Of a stretch of DNA of 64,000 bases, positions 11,603 through 23,396 are shown one piece after another. The notes under the pieces are model-generated. The model was not told the origin of the DNA. It made no database searches and saw only the letters and a program-made list of their open reading frames with translations. Position numbers and translations under genes: made by a program. Positions within the stretch are counted from its first letter, which is position 1. Each line of letters opens with the position of its first letter. The stretch is from Buttiauxella agrestis (GTDB lineage Bacteria > Pseudomonadota > Gammaproteobacteria > Enterobacterales > Enterobacteriaceae), in contig NZ_UIGI01000001.1 in NCBI RefSeq assembly GCF_900446255.1, positions 584,763 through 648,762 of the forward strand, read 5' to 3'.

Positions 11603-12630
11603 CAGTGCACCCTCGGATCGGTGACACGCACCAGCACGTCAGTCAGATTATTGATAATGACGAACGACACGCCAATCAGCAGCGTGCCGCCCATGATCGC
11701 GGTGGTATCTCCGGCGAAGAGCGCGGTGGTCAGGTAGCGCCCGATTCCCGGCCAGGAAAAGACGGTTTCGGTGAGTACCGCCCCTTCCAGCATGCCGGTA
11801 TAAGCCAGCGCGATAACCGTAAACAGCGTGCCGCGAATGTTGGGCAGCACGTGGCGCACCAGAATCGTCATGTCGCCAGCACCTTTGGCGCGGGCAAGCG
11901 TAATGTACTCTTTGTTCATTTCGCTTAAACAGGCGGTGCGCGTGAGGCGCGTAATGCTTGCCAGCGAGTAGTAGGCAAGCAGTAAAACCGGCAAAGTCAG
12001 GTGGTTGATGGCATTCATGAAGGCATCACGGTCGCCAGAAAGCCAGGTGTCGATCAGCACAAAACCGGTTTTGGCTTCGACGCTGTACTGGTAAATATCA
12101 TCCAGACGCCCGGGCCCCGCGCTCCATTGCAGGCGTGCGTAAAACAGCGCCAGCATCAGCAAACCGAGCCAGAAGATGGGCACGGAGTTGCCCAGCAGGG
12201 TGAAGGTGCGTACCGCTAAATCCCAAGGCGAGCCTGCAAAACGGGCGCACAGCACACCAAAAAATACGCCCAGCACGCTGCCAATAATCAGCGCGAGGGT
12301 GGCAAGCTCAAGTGTTGCCGGAAAGGCGGCGAGTAAATCTCGTAAAACGGGCTGGCCGGTGGCGCTGGCGGTGCCTAAATCGCCATGAGCGAGTTGGGTC
12401 AGATAATGCCAGAACTGAACCGGGAGCGGTTTATCCAGGCCAAGCTGGTGGTGGACCTGGTCGTAAGTAGCCTGGCTTGCGTGGTCGCCGACGATTTGTA
12501 GCACGCGATCGACAGGCGAAAGTGCTGAAAGGGCAAAGGTGATAAGCAGCAGGCCGACAAGCGTGAGTGCCAGGGTAAACAATCCCTGGGCCAGGGTGAG
12601 CAACGGACGGCGAAATGAGACTTCAGACAT
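11602..12630 (-). CDS. Peptide/nickel-type ABC transporter permease (DppB/NikB class)
   Basis: Inner-membrane permease of 342 residues with the DppB-class elements: an N-terminal membrane helix, DKPLPVQFWHYLTQLAHGDLG, and the EAA-loop EYITLARAKGAGDMTILVRHVLPN, followed by TETVFSWPGIGRYL. The start at 12630 (MSEVSFRRPLL) is preferred over the upstream Met at 12663 because an AAGAG ribosome binding site precedes it and the longer form would extend into the repeat that follows the binding-protein gene. It is the second gene of the operon. Confidence 0.88.
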   Translation of the reverse strand: MSEVSFRRPLLTLAQGLFTLALTLVGLLLITFALSALSPVDRVLQIVGDHASQATYDQVHHQLGLDKPLPVQFWHYLTQLAHGDLGTASATGQPVLRDLLAAFPATLELATLALIIGSVLGVFFGVLCARFAGSPWDLAVRTFTLLGNSVPIFWLGLLMLALFYARLQWSAGPGRLDDIYQYSVEAKTGFVLIDTWLSGDRDAFMNAINHLTLPVLLLAYYSLASITRLTRTACLSEMNKEYITLARAKGAGDMTILVRHVLPNIRGTLFTVIALAYTGMLEGAVLTETVFSWPGIGRYLTTALFAGDTTAIMGGTLLIGVSFVIINNLTDVLVRVTDPRVH

Positions 12631-12663
12631 GGGTAACTCTTTTGCTGGTGTTGGATAAATCAA

Positions 12664-12744
12664 CCCTCACCCCGACCCTCTCCCTGAGGGAGAGGGAGAA
12701 ACCGGTCAATCCCCTCTCCTGGGGGAGAGGGTTAGGGTGAGGGG
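12664..12744. repeat. CCCTCACCC / GGGTGAGGG intergenic palindromic repeat
   Basis: An 81-bp inverted repeat lies between the binding-protein and permease genes: CCCTCACCCCGACCCTCTCC on the left faces a right arm containing GGAGAGGGTTAGGGTGAGGG. A second inner GAGGGAGAGGG segment adds to the structure. This type of CCCTCACCC...GGGTGAGGG sequence is scattered through many enterobacterial intergenic spaces. As RNA it would form a very stable hairpin inside the operon transcript and could set a higher level of binding protein than of permease; that role is inference. Confidence 0.75.
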
Positions 12745-12749
12745 CAATC

Positions 12750-14318
12750 TTATTTACTGACGCGATCGTAATACACCATATCCGCATTCAAACCTTGCTG
12801 ATAACCCTTCACGTTTTCACGCACAACTATTTGGGTTTTGCCCTGATCAACAAACACATACGGCGAGTTATGCTGCACTTCTTCCTGGATTTTCTTATAC
12901 AGATCCAGGCGTTTTGCCGGGTCTGCTTCGGCGACAGCCGCCAGAGTTTGCTTATTCAACTCAGGAATTTGCCAGCCGTTTAAGCCTGCCACGGTGCTCG
13001 CTTTACCGTCGTTATAGGCAAAAGCACTCGCATTTGAGTGAGCGTCAAAGTAATCCGGGATCCACAAACGAATCGCCGCCTGGTGCTGTTTGGCACGAAC
13101 GCGAGCGTAGACCTGGCTGCCTGCGGCTGGCAGAAGATCAATCTTCACGCCGCCCTGGGCAAAGCTTGCCTGCATAGACTGCGCGATGGTGATAAACGGC
13201 GGTTTGTTTTCCACGTCCAGCGTGAAGTGCGCATCTTTGATGCCTGCTTTCGCGAGAATTTCTTTCGCTTTTGCCGGGTCAAATTTGAATGGATTGTTAT
13301 CCAATGCCCCAGCAAAGCCCACCGGCAGGAAGCTCTGGTGGATAAAATACTGGCCTTTCAGCAAGTCTTTAGTGATGCCTTCGTAGTCGACCAGGTAGCG
13401 AGCCGCTTCCCACAGGGCCGGGTTTTTCAACAGCGGATTGGCATTGTTACCGGCGTTGAACACCATGTAATTCTGCTCGGCAGACGGAATACTCAACACT
13501 TTCACGCCCGGTTTGCCTTCCAGCGCGCTGGTCTGATCCGCACCTAAATCACGGGCAATATCGGCATCCCCTTGCTGAATCAGCAGGCGGCGAGCGGCCG
13601 GGTCTGGCACGTTTTTGATAATGATGTTTTTAACTTTTGGCGCATCGCCCGGTGATGTTGGGTTGGCATCCAGCACAATCGCCTGATGCGGCTGGTAAAC
13701 GCGCATTTTGAACGGGCCGCTGCCCGCTGAGTGCATCTTCAGCCATTCGTTGCCGAAGTCGCCGGCTTTGGCGTTCGGGGAAACCGCTTTTTCATCCACG
13801 ATAGAGGCAATCGGCGTGGAGAGAATATTCAGCGCAACCGCCGGGCTAACGTCTGCCGTCCAGTGTAATTCCAGCGTGTGGTCATCGACCTTTTTCAACT
13901 GGCTGGCGATGTTGTCTGGCTGCCAGCCCAGCACGTTGAGAATAAACGCCGGGGATTTGTTGAGCGTTACCGCGCGGGTATACGAGAAGATAACGTCTTC
14001 CGGGCGTAGCGGATTGCCCGAGGAGAATTTGGCATCCGGGCGCAGTTTAATCGTCAGTTTTTTATTCGCCGCATCGCCCTGCCAGCTTTCTGCCAATACC
14101 GCGACCACTTTCGCCGGGTCATCACGGTCGGCCTGCACCAGGCGCTGATACAAACTGGGCACGGTTTGAATGCTCGACAGCTCATTCGCTTCAGCAGGGT
14201 CAAGGCTGACGATATCGTCCAGCCCCTGGGCAACAATCAAGGTATTTGGCGGTGTGGCGGCAAAGCTGCTGGCGGAGATTGCAGCTAATAGCATTAACGG
14301 CAGTATTTTTCTTTGCAT
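12750..14318 (-). CDS. Peptide/nickel-type ABC transporter substrate-binding protein
   Basis: SBP_bac_5 (cluster C) extracytoplasmic solute-binding protein of 522 residues and first gene of the importer operon. It has a signal peptide with likely cleavage after residue 20 (ISASSFA|ATPP), so it is a soluble periplasmic protein rather than a lipoprotein. Family features include LVAQGLDDIVSLDPAEANE near the N-terminus, RLVQADRDDPAKVVAVLAES, and LRPEDVIFSYTRAV. The ligand could be a peptide, an opine-like compound or a metal chelate; no closer assignment is justified. An AGGGTG ribosome binding site precedes the ATG. Confidence 0.85.
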   Translation of the reverse strand: MQRKILPLMLLAAISASSFAATPPNTLIVAQGLDDIVSLDPAEANELSSIQTVPSLYQRLVQADRDDPAKVVAVLAESWQGDAANKKLTIKLRPDAKFSSGNPLRPEDVIFSYTRAVTLNKSPAFILNVLGWQPDNIASQLKKVDDHTLELHWTADVSPAVALNILSTPIASIVDEKAVSPNAKAGDFGNEWLKMHSAGSGPFKMRVYQPHQAIVLDANPTSPGDAPKVKNIIIKNVPDPAARRLLIQQGDADIARDLGADQTSALEGKPGVKVLSIPSAEQNYMVFNAGNNANPLLKNPALWEAARYLVDYEGITKDLLKGQYFIHQSFLPVGFAGALDNNPFKFDPAKAKEILAKAGIKDAHFTLDVENKPPFITIAQSMQASFAQGGVKIDLLPAAGSQVYARVRAKQHQAAIRLWIPDYFDAHSNASAFAYNDGKASTVAGLNGWQIPELNKQTLAAVAEADPAKRLDLYKKIQEEVQHNSPYVFVDQGKTQIVVRENVKGYQQGLNADMVYYDRVSK

Positions 14319-14481
14319 GTGGCACCCTGCGTAAAAGAGAAGAATTCTTTATGAGTTGTTATTCGCGGACTGGATTACGTTAGGTGAGTTATGAATATTC
14401 GCAAAGTCCAAAAAATACTTTGCTTATAAATTTTAGACATAACCAATTCCTTCCAGGAATGAGGGTTAAAGCCTGAAATGA

Positions 14482-14507
14482 AAACGCCGGGCATTAACCC
14501 GGCGTTT
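14482..14507 (-). terminator. Terminator of proP
   Basis: A perfect 10-bp stem (14482-14491, AAACGCCGGG, with 14498-14507) and a 6-base loop lie 17 bp downstream of the proP stop codon. On the minus strand it is followed by TTTTCATTT, a short U-tract suited to rho-independent termination. Confidence 0.75.
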
Positions 14508-14523
14508 GTGATGCTGCTAAAGA

Positions 14524-16029
14524 TTACTCGTTGATGCGCGGGTGCTGATCTACCAGGTTGGTACGCTTCGCCTGTAATTCTTCAATTTCACGGTCGATAT
14601 CTTCGATTTTTTGCTCGATGTTATCGTGGTGTTCCTGAACAATTTCACGCGCTTCGGCAATATCAGAAGCCGCAGGCGTTGCGCCTTTCAGCGGCTTATT
14701 CGCCGTCTCTTTCATCGTCAGACCGGTAATCAGACCGATAGCCGCCACCACCATCAGATAATAAGCGGGCATCATCAGGTTTTCGGTGGATTCCACTAAC
14801 CACGCCGCAACCGTTGGGGTCACACCCGCAACCAGTACCGAAATATTAAAGGCACTGGCTAACGCACTGTAACGAATATGCGTCGGGAACATGGCGGGCA
14901 GCGTCGAAGCCATCACCCCGGTGAAGCAGTTCAGCACCACCGCCAGAATCAGTAACCCAGCAAATATCAGCCCCAGCACATTACTGTTAATCAGAATAAA
15001 GGCCGGAATCGCCAGAACAAGCAATGCCACGCTACCGAAGACAATAAACGGACGGCGGCCATAACGGTCACTCAGTAGGCCAATCATCGGCTGCACAAAC
15101 AGCATCCCAATCATGATGGCGATAATAATCAGCACGCCATGTTCTTCGGAATAATGCAGGTTGTGCGACAGGTAACTTGGCATGTACGTCAGCAACATAT
15201 AGTAGGTGACGTTGGTTGAAATAACGATGCCGACACAGGTCAGCAGGCTGCGCCAGTGTTTCGTCGCAATCTCTTTGAAGGAGACTTTCGGGCCTTCAGC
15301 CAGACCTTCTTTATCGCCTTGTTCGAGTTTTTCGATGTGTTGCTGGAACGCAGGAGTCTCTTCCAGCGCATGGCGCAGATACAGGCCGATAATGCCTAAT
15401 GGCAACGCCAGGAAGAACGGCAGACGCCAGCCCCATTCGAGGAAGTTCGCTTCACCGACAATCGCGGTAATCAGCACCACGACGCCCGCGCCACAGACGA
15501 AACCGGCTATCGAACCGAAGTCCAGCCAGCTGCCCATAAAGCCGCGTTTACGGTCTGGTGAGTATTCCGCAACAAAGATTGAAGCACCGGTGTATTCACC
15601 ACCCACTGAGAACCCTTGCGCCATTTTCGCAAGTAACAACAGGATTGGCGCCCAGATTCCAATTGTCGCGTACGACGGAATCAGGCCAATACAGAAGGTA
15701 CTCAATGACATAATGATGATGGTGATGGACAGAATCTTCTGACGGCCGTATTTATCGCCGAGCATACCGAAGAACAGGCCACCCAACGGGCGAATCAGGA
15801 AGGGAACGGAAAACGTACCCAGTGCGGCGATCATCTGCACACTTGGGCTGGCATCCGGGAAGAAAACCTTACCGAGGGCGTAAGCAACAAAGCCGTACAC
15901 GCCGAAATCAAACCATTCCATCGCATTGCCAAGCGATGCCGCGGTAATCGCCTTTTTCAGACGGCTATCGTCGATGATGGTGACGTCACTGACCTTAATA
16001 GGTCTGACTTTCTTTTTCCTTTTTAACAT
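14524..16029 (-). CDS. proP: Proline/betaine osmosensing transporter ProP
   Basis: MFS symporter of the MHS family that takes up proline, glycine betaine and other osmoprotectants with protons when external osmolality rises. The 501-residue protein tracks E. coli ProP (500 aa) along its whole length, from LGNAMEWFDFGVYGFVAYALG to the long cytoplasmic C-terminus. That tail contains the heptad-repeat stretch HDNIEQKIEDIDREIEELQA, the antiparallel coiled coil that tunes osmotic activation. In E. coli proP is elsewhere on the chromosome; here it lies between an ABC importer operon and aer. Confidence 0.97.
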   Translation of the reverse strand: MLKRKKKVRPIKVSDVTIIDDSRLKKAITAASLGNAMEWFDFGVYGFVAYALGKVFFPDASPSVQMIAALGTFSVPFLIRPLGGLFFGMLGDKYGRQKILSITIIIMSLSTFCIGLIPSYATIGIWAPILLLLAKMAQGFSVGGEYTGASIFVAEYSPDRKRGFMGSWLDFGSIAGFVCGAGVVVLITAIVGEANFLEWGWRLPFFLALPLGIIGLYLRHALEETPAFQQHIEKLEQGDKEGLAEGPKVSFKEIATKHWRSLLTCVGIVISTNVTYYMLLTYMPSYLSHNLHYSEEHGVLIIIAIMIGMLFVQPMIGLLSDRYGRRPFIVFGSVALLVLAIPAFILINSNVLGLIFAGLLILAVVLNCFTGVMASTLPAMFPTHIRYSALASAFNISVLVAGVTPTVAAWLVESTENLMMPAYYLMVVAAIGLITGLTMKETANKPLKGATPAASDIAEAREIVQEHHDNIEQKIEDIDREIEELQAKRTNLVDQHPRINE

Positions 16030-16243
16030 TATTATCCTCTTTTTCCTTGCGGGAGCTAAACGGTCCCGTACTAAGTGTAGTGTGCCGATTGCAAATTGAA
16101 GGTCAAAACTCCAGCACTTAGCGTCACTATGACATTTTCATTAATAACTTCATGAAATTAATGGGAAATGTGTTCCCCATCCAAAATCATTATAAAAAAT
16201 ATGGCTTAGTTAAAAAAGTGTGATCGTCGTCAAGTTTAACCGC

Positions 16244-16270
16244 TAAAGGAAATTTTTGCAGCGCCGAAAT
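16244..16270 (+). promoter_or_regulatory. Sigma-28 (FliA) promoter of aer
   Basis: TAAAGGAA (16244-16251), an 11-base spacer, then GCCGAAAT (16263-16270). The flagellar class III consensus is TAAAGTTT-N11-GCCGATAA, so spacing is exact and both elements fit well. It lies 53 bp ahead of the aer ATG, which places aer in the flagellar regulon as in E. coli and implies a motile host. Confidence 0.85.
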
Positions 16271-16322
16271 AACAATGCCACTAAAAATATTAACAATTGG
16301 ATAACCTGACAGGGGAGTTGCT

Positions 16323-17843
16323 ATGACTGCGCGCACGGCTGCCACACAGCATGAATACCTGCTCGACGACGACACGACATTGATGTCGACCACCGATTTG
16401 AAAAGCATCATTACCCATGCGAACGATGCGTTTGTGAAGGTGAGTGGTTACGAACTTCACGAACTCACAGGCCAGCCCCACAACCTGGTGCGCCACCCTG
16501 ATATGCCTAAAGCCGCCTTTGCTGATATGTGGTTCACCCTGCAAAAAGGCGAGCCGTGGACCGGTATCGTCAAAAACCAGCGCAAAAATGGCGATTACTA
16601 CTGGGTGCGAGCGAACGTTGTCCCGGTGGTGCGAAACGGGAAAACAACCGGATATATGTCGATTCGCACCAGAGCGAAACCGGAAGAAATTGCCGCCGTC
16701 CAGCCGCTGTACAAGGCACTTAAAGAAGGCCGTTGTCAGCGCCGTCTGTTTAAGGGGCTGGTGATCGGTAAAACCTGGCTGGGGAAAATCCCGGCCTTGC
16801 CGCTGCGCGGTCGTATTCGTTTGATTATGAGCGGCGTGTTTTTGCTGATGATGGCGGCTTCTGTTTCGCTCGGTCTGGGCGCTCTGCCGGTGCTGATTAG
16901 CGCTCTGGCGAGCGTGCTGGGTTGTTTGCTACTTGAGTGGCAAATTGCGCATCCGCTGGAAAATGTCGCTCGCCAGGCGCTGGAAGTCGCAACCGGAAAC
17001 CAACAGACCGTGCAGCATCTGGCGCGAACCGATGAAATCGGCATGACGTTACGCGCTATCGGCCAGCTTGGGTTGATGTGCCGCTGGCTGATTCATGATG
17101 TCAGCCACCAGGTTGAAAACGTGCGCAGCGGGAGTGAAATGCTGGCGCAGGGGAATGTGGAATTGAATGAACGCACGCGCCAGTCCGTGGAGAATGTGCA
17201 GCAAACCGTCACCACCATGAGCCAAATGGCGGTATCGGTGCAGAACAATTCAGAAACCGCCGCCGCCGCCGATAAACTTTCAAGTTCTGCGAGCCAGGCC
17301 GCAGCGCAAGGCGGGAAAGCGATGGAAACCGTGGTGACGACCATGGACGATATCGCCGACAGCACTCAGCGTATCGGTTCTATTACCCGTCTTATCAATG
17401 ACATTGCGTTTCAGACAAATATTCTGGCGCTGAACGCGGCGGTGGAAGCCGCACGTGCCGGAGAGCAGGGTAAGGGTTTTGCCGTGGTGGCTGGTGAAGT
17501 GCGCAATCTGGCACAGCGTAGCGCGACGGCGGCCAACGATATCCGCAAACTGATTGATGCCAGCGCCAACAAAGTGCAGTCCGGCACCATTCAGGTTCAC
17601 GAAGCGGGGCGCACCATGAATGATATTGTCGAGCAGGTGCGCAATGTGACGCAGCTTTTGGGGCAGATCAGCCACGCCACTTCTGAGCAGGCCGAAGGGT
17701 TGTCTGATTTAACGCGCGCGGTCGCAGAGCTGGACGCTATCACACAGAAAAATGCGGCGCTGGTCGAAGAAAGTGCAGAAGTGTCGGCGATGGTGAAGCA
17801 TCGGGCGACGCGCCTCGAAGATGCGGTGACGGTGTTGCACTAA
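16323..17843 (+). CDS. aer: Aerotaxis receptor Aer
   Basis: Energy-sensing chemoreceptor that guides cells to favourable redox conditions through FAD bound to its PAS domain. The 506 residues equal E. coli Aer in length: N-terminal PAS (about 20-120, with DLKSIITHANDAFVKVSGYE and NLVRHPDMPKAAFADMWFTL), a single hydrophobic anchor near 165-205, HAMP-like region, and a signalling domain whose hairpin tip reads INDIAFQTNILALNAAVEAA. As in other Aer proteins there is no periplasmic ligand domain and no CheR/CheB tether pentapeptide. A GGGGAG ribosome binding site precedes the ATG. Confidence 0.97.
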   Translation: MTARTAATQHEYLLDDDTTLMSTTDLKSIITHANDAFVKVSGYELHELTGQPHNLVRHPDMPKAAFADMWFTLQKGEPWTGIVKNQRKNGDYYWVRANVVPVVRNGKTTGYMSIRTRAKPEEIAAVQPLYKALKEGRCQRRLFKGLVIGKTWLGKIPALPLRGRIRLIMSGVFLLMMAASVSLGLGALPVLISALASVLGCLLLEWQIAHPLENVARQALEVATGNQQTVQHLARTDEIGMTLRAIGQLGLMCRWLIHDVSHQVENVRSGSEMLAQGNVELNERTRQSVENVQQTVTTMSQMAVSVQNNSETAAAADKLSSSASQAAAQGGKAMETVVTTMDDIADSTQRIGSITRLINDIAFQTNILALNAAVEAARAGEQGKGFAVVAGEVRNLAQRSATAANDIRKLIDASANKVQSGTIQVHEAGRTMNDIVEQVRNVTQLLGQISHATSEQAEGLSDLTRAVAELDAITQKNAALVEESAEVSAMVKHRATRLEDAVTVLH

Positions 17844-17949
17844 CAATAAAAACCGCAGAACCGCACGTTTTAACCCCTGCAATGGTTTTTTTTAGCTAGT
17901 CTGGGACAGATTGACCGTTTATTCACGACCCAAATCTACGGAGAGAATT

Positions 17950-18981
17950 ATGACGCAGTCGTCCCAAATTAACCGCCGCGTTGTCCTGACGCAGCGCCCG
18001 CAAGGTATGCCAACCGATCAGGATCTTCGCCTGGAAGAAGAGCCCGTTCCACAGCCCGCAGCAGGCCAGTTGCTGCTGCGCACACTCTATTTATCCCTCG
18101 ACCCGTATATGCGCGGGCGCATGGATGACGTGGAATCCTATACGCCGCCGCTGGCCATTGGCGATGTCATTGGCGCGGGAACGGTGTGCCGGGTCGAAAA
18201 ATCTGAACACGCGGACTATAAAGCGGGTGATCTGGTGTTGGCCTACACCGGCTGGCAGGATTACGCGTTGTCTGATGGCAGCGACGTGCAGAAACTCGAC
18301 TCGAATATGCAGCACCCTTCTTATGCACTCGGTTTGCTCGGCATGCCTGGTTTTACCGGTTACATGGGGCTGACGGATATCGGCCAACCGAAAGCCGGAG
18401 AAACGGTCGTTGTTGCGGCAGCCAGCGGCGCGGTGGGTTCAGTTGTTGGGCAGGTCGCGAAATTGCTCGGTGCGAAAGTCGTGGGTATTGCTGGTGGTGC
18501 TGAGAAGTGCCGTTACGTCACAGAAACGCTGAAGTTTGATGCCTGCGTTGACCACAAAGCGCCAGATTTTGCCGAACAGCTGAAAAAAGCCTGCAACAAA
18601 GGCATTGATGTCTATTTTGAAAACGTCGGCGGTGCGGTGTTTGATGCCGTTCTGCCGCTGTTGAACACTAAAGCCCGTGTTCCGGTATGCGGCGTTATCA
18701 GCCAGTACAACGGCGCTAACAGCGCTTTTGAGCAGGATCGTTTGCCGTTGTTGATGGGCACCATCCTGAAAAAACGTCTGCGCGTTCAAGGCTTTATTAT
18801 CACGCAGGATTATAACGACCACTATCCTGAATTCTTTAAACAGATGAGCCAATGGCTGGCGGAAGGTAAAATTCAGTTCCGCGAAGATATTGTCGACGGT
18901 CTGGAGAATAGCGTTGAAGCATTCCGCGGCTTATTAAGCGGTAAGAACTTTGGCAAGGTGATTGTGAAAGTCGCCGAATAA
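17950..18981 (+). CDS. NADPH-dependent oxidoreductase, CurA/YncB-like
   Basis: Zinc-independent medium-chain reductase of the leukotriene B4 dehydrogenase/curcumin reductase group, which reduces carbon-carbon double bonds conjugated to a carbonyl using NADPH. The 343-residue protein has YLSLDPYMRGRM near the N-terminus, the nucleotide-binding AASGAVGSVVGQVAKLLGAKVVG, GIDVYFENVGGAVFDAVLPL and a C-terminal GLLSGKNFGKVIVKV, all close to E. coli CurA (345 aa). The ATG at 17950 follows GGAGAG; the in-frame Met at 17911 has no ribosome binding site. The physiological substrate here is unknown. Confidence 0.88.
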   Translation: MTQSSQINRRVVLTQRPQGMPTDQDLRLEEEPVPQPAAGQLLLRTLYLSLDPYMRGRMDDVESYTPPLAIGDVIGAGTVCRVEKSEHADYKAGDLVLAYTGWQDYALSDGSDVQKLDSNMQHPSYALGLLGMPGFTGYMGLTDIGQPKAGETVVVAAASGAVGSVVGQVAKLLGAKVVGIAGGAEKCRYVTETLKFDACVDHKAPDFAEQLKKACNKGIDVYFENVGGAVFDAVLPLLNTKARVPVCGVISQYNGANSAFEQDRLPLLMGTILKKRLRVQGFIITQDYNDHYPEFFKQMSQWLAEGKIQFREDIVDGLENSVEAFRGLLSGKNFGKVIVKVAE

Positions 18982-18990
18982 AGTGAAAAC

Positions 18991-19026
18991 GGTGGATGAC
19001 GCTAACGCTTATCCACCCATTTTTTT
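18991..19026 (+). terminator. Terminator after the CurA-like gene
   Basis: GGTGGAT (18991-18997) pairs with ATCCACC (19011-19017); inner bases add a small GCGTTA-type stem. Seven T residues follow on the plus strand, overlapping the end of the convergent ascG gene. Confidence 0.7.
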
Positions 19027-20041
19027 ACTTTTTATACGGCCCGTCTATTACCGAATTCCTCACTAATAAATCCGACGTAAATATATTCTCTTTGGATAAA
19101 TACCCACCATCCAGCATTGAAATTAAACGGTTGATCACTTCGCTGATCATTTCGCTGACCGGATCTTTAACACTGGATAACGCCGGGGAGAGATAAGGTG
19201 CGGTAGGGATATTATCGAAGCCGATAATTGATATTTCACCGGGAACCGAAATTCCCAGATCGTTTAATTTCTTTATGGCACCGATCGCCATTTCATCATT
19301 ACTGGCGACGATCGCGCTGATCTTATTTGGGTGTTGATACAGCGATTCTACTGCCGAGACTCCGCTGGCAGGCGTCCATTTTCCTTGCACGATGAAGTTA
19401 TCGTTGATGCCAATAGCATATTGATTTAACGCTTCTTTATATCCGGCTAAACGCTCGATCGCGGTAGGAGAGTCCATCGATCCGGTAATAAAAGCAATAT
19501 CACGATGACCGCGCTCAATAAGATGTTTGGTGGCCAGATAGCTGGAACCTTTATGGTCACAACAAATACAGTGGCTTTGGTGTTTTCTTAATTTTCGATT
19601 CACTACCATGATGGGCTGTTTGTATTGATCGATAATTTCATCCATTTCATCAATGGATAAAAAGCGCGGATAAATAATCACCGCATCACAACGTAAATCG
19701 AGCAAAAATTGAATGGCTTCCCGTTCTTCCTGGGCGCTGTGCTTACCGTCCACCAGAATAAGCTGGCGACCGTTGTCTTCTAATTTCTTGGCGGCCTGAG
19801 AAAGTATTTCGCTGAAATAGCTGCCGTTATATAACGTGTTCGTCACGACCAGCCCAATACATTCCGATTTATTAGACGCCAGATTACGTGCCAGTAAATT
19901 TGGCCGGTATCCTGCTTCCTCAATGGCTTTATAAACCTGCTCTTTGGTGGCGTCGCTCACGTATCCCTTGCCGGATAAAACGCGTGAAACGGTGGCTTTT
20001 GAGACACCGGCTTTTTTTGCCACTTCTAGCATTGTCGACAT
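19025..20041 (-). CDS. ascG: LacI-family repressor AscG
   Basis: Repressor of the divergent ascFB beta-glucoside genes. The 338-residue protein has the LacI-type N-terminus MSTMLEVAKKAGVSKATVSRVLSGKGYVSD (positions 1-30, given here as the HTH and hinge region) and a periplasmic-binding-protein-like effector domain ending in SIIGFDNIPTAPYLSPALSSV. Similarity to E. coli AscG is strong throughout (336 aa), including IYPRFLSIDEMDEIID and ITGSMDSPTAIERLAGYKEA. LacI-family members with this recognition helix bind palindromes centred on AACCGGTT; such sites lie upstream of ascF and, notably, upstream of the EIIC gene at 35484. Confidence 0.93.
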   Translation of the reverse strand: MSTMLEVAKKAGVSKATVSRVLSGKGYVSDATKEQVYKAIEEAGYRPNLLARNLASNKSECIGLVVTNTLYNGSYFSEILSQAAKKLEDNGRQLILVDGKHSAQEEREAIQFLLDLRCDAVIIYPRFLSIDEMDEIIDQYKQPIMVVNRKLRKHQSHCICCDHKGSSYLATKHLIERGHRDIAFITGSMDSPTAIERLAGYKEALNQYAIGINDNFIVQGKWTPASGVSAVESLYQHPNKISAIVASNDEMAIGAIKKLNDLGISVPGEISIIGFDNIPTAPYLSPALSSVKDPVSEMISEVINRLISMLDGGYLSKENIFTSDLLVRNSVIDGPYKK

Positions 20042-20106
20042 TGGAGCTTCCTGGCTTTGATGATTGCGCCCATTTTACACATTCCGCGGCGACAAAATAC
20101 TGCCCT

Positions 20107-20231
20107 ATACCCGTCATACTTCAAGCCGCTTCTTTGTTGGCTGCGTGACCTCGCCCAGGTCACTTACTTAAGTAAGCTCCCAGGGACTCGTTCCCTTGCC
20201 GCCTCTAAGCAACTCGAATTATTTAGGGTAT
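20107..20231. repeat. 125-bp enterobacterial interspersed palindromic repeat
   Basis: The element starts ATACCCGTCATACTTCAAG and its other end, read on the minus strand, is ATACCCTAAATAATTCGAG; these imperfect terminal inverted repeats share ATACCC and most following bases. A perfect 14-bp palindrome CTTACTTAAGTAAG (20163-20176) sits near the centre. Sequences of this kind recur in intergenic spaces of Yersinia, Serratia and related genera, which is recalled family knowledge and not tested here. It separates ascG from its divergent target operon. Confidence 0.7.
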
Positions 20232-20341
20232 GAAAGCGGTGTTAGTGGCCTTAAAAGGCTGATTATGGCGATCGTAATCACAAAATTAACAATATGTAAA
20301 ATTAGTGTTTGATCTGTTTGTTTTGCCTGGTCAATCTAATG

Positions 20342-20398
20342 TGGAACCGGTTACTTATTTCTCAGAACCCTACAGACTGGCGTGGTATTACCGGTAAT
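20342..20398. promoter_or_regulatory. AscG operator sites upstream of ascF
   Basis: TGGAACCGGTTACT (20342-20355) fits the LacI/GalR-type consensus TGNAACCGGTTNCA, which is also the reported AscG motif. A second perfect palindrome ATTACCGGTAAT (20387-20398) lies 45 bp downstream and 46 bp ahead of the ascF ATG. Two operators at this distance would suit repression by a dimer-of-dimers or by occlusion of the promoter between them. Confidence 0.65.
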
Positions 20399-20443
20399 GA
20401 TATTTGCAACTGCATGAATTTAAATAAGAAAGAGTGGTAACTC

Positions 20444-23349
<2,906 letters not shown>

Positions 23350-23359
23350 TTGTGAGTCA

Positions 23360-23387
23360 TGCGGCCTGGCTTTGAAGCCTGGCCGCA
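23360..23387. terminator. Bidirectional terminator between ascB and the LysR gene
   Basis: TGCGGCCTGGCT (23360-23371) pairs with AGCCTGGCCGCA (23376-23387) with one mismatch and a 4-base loop. It sits in the 47-bp gap between the convergent genes; AT-rich sequence follows on both sides. Confidence 0.65.
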
Positions 23388-23396
23388 ATAAAACGT

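Larger units (their letters stand above)
20042..20443. promoter_or_regulatory. ascG-ascF divergent region
   Basis: This 402-bp gene-free stretch contains, from left to right, a 125-bp palindromic repeat (20107-20231), an AT-rich segment, and the ascF promoter area with two CCGG-centred palindromes (20342-20355 and 20387-20398). No convincing gene is present; short open frames crossing the repeat have no ribosome binding site. Confidence 0.6.

Noticed and set aside
12664-12744. Possible CRISPR-like repeat
   Set aside because: A single inverted repeat unit without regularly spaced direct repeats or spacers; it is an interspersed palindrome.
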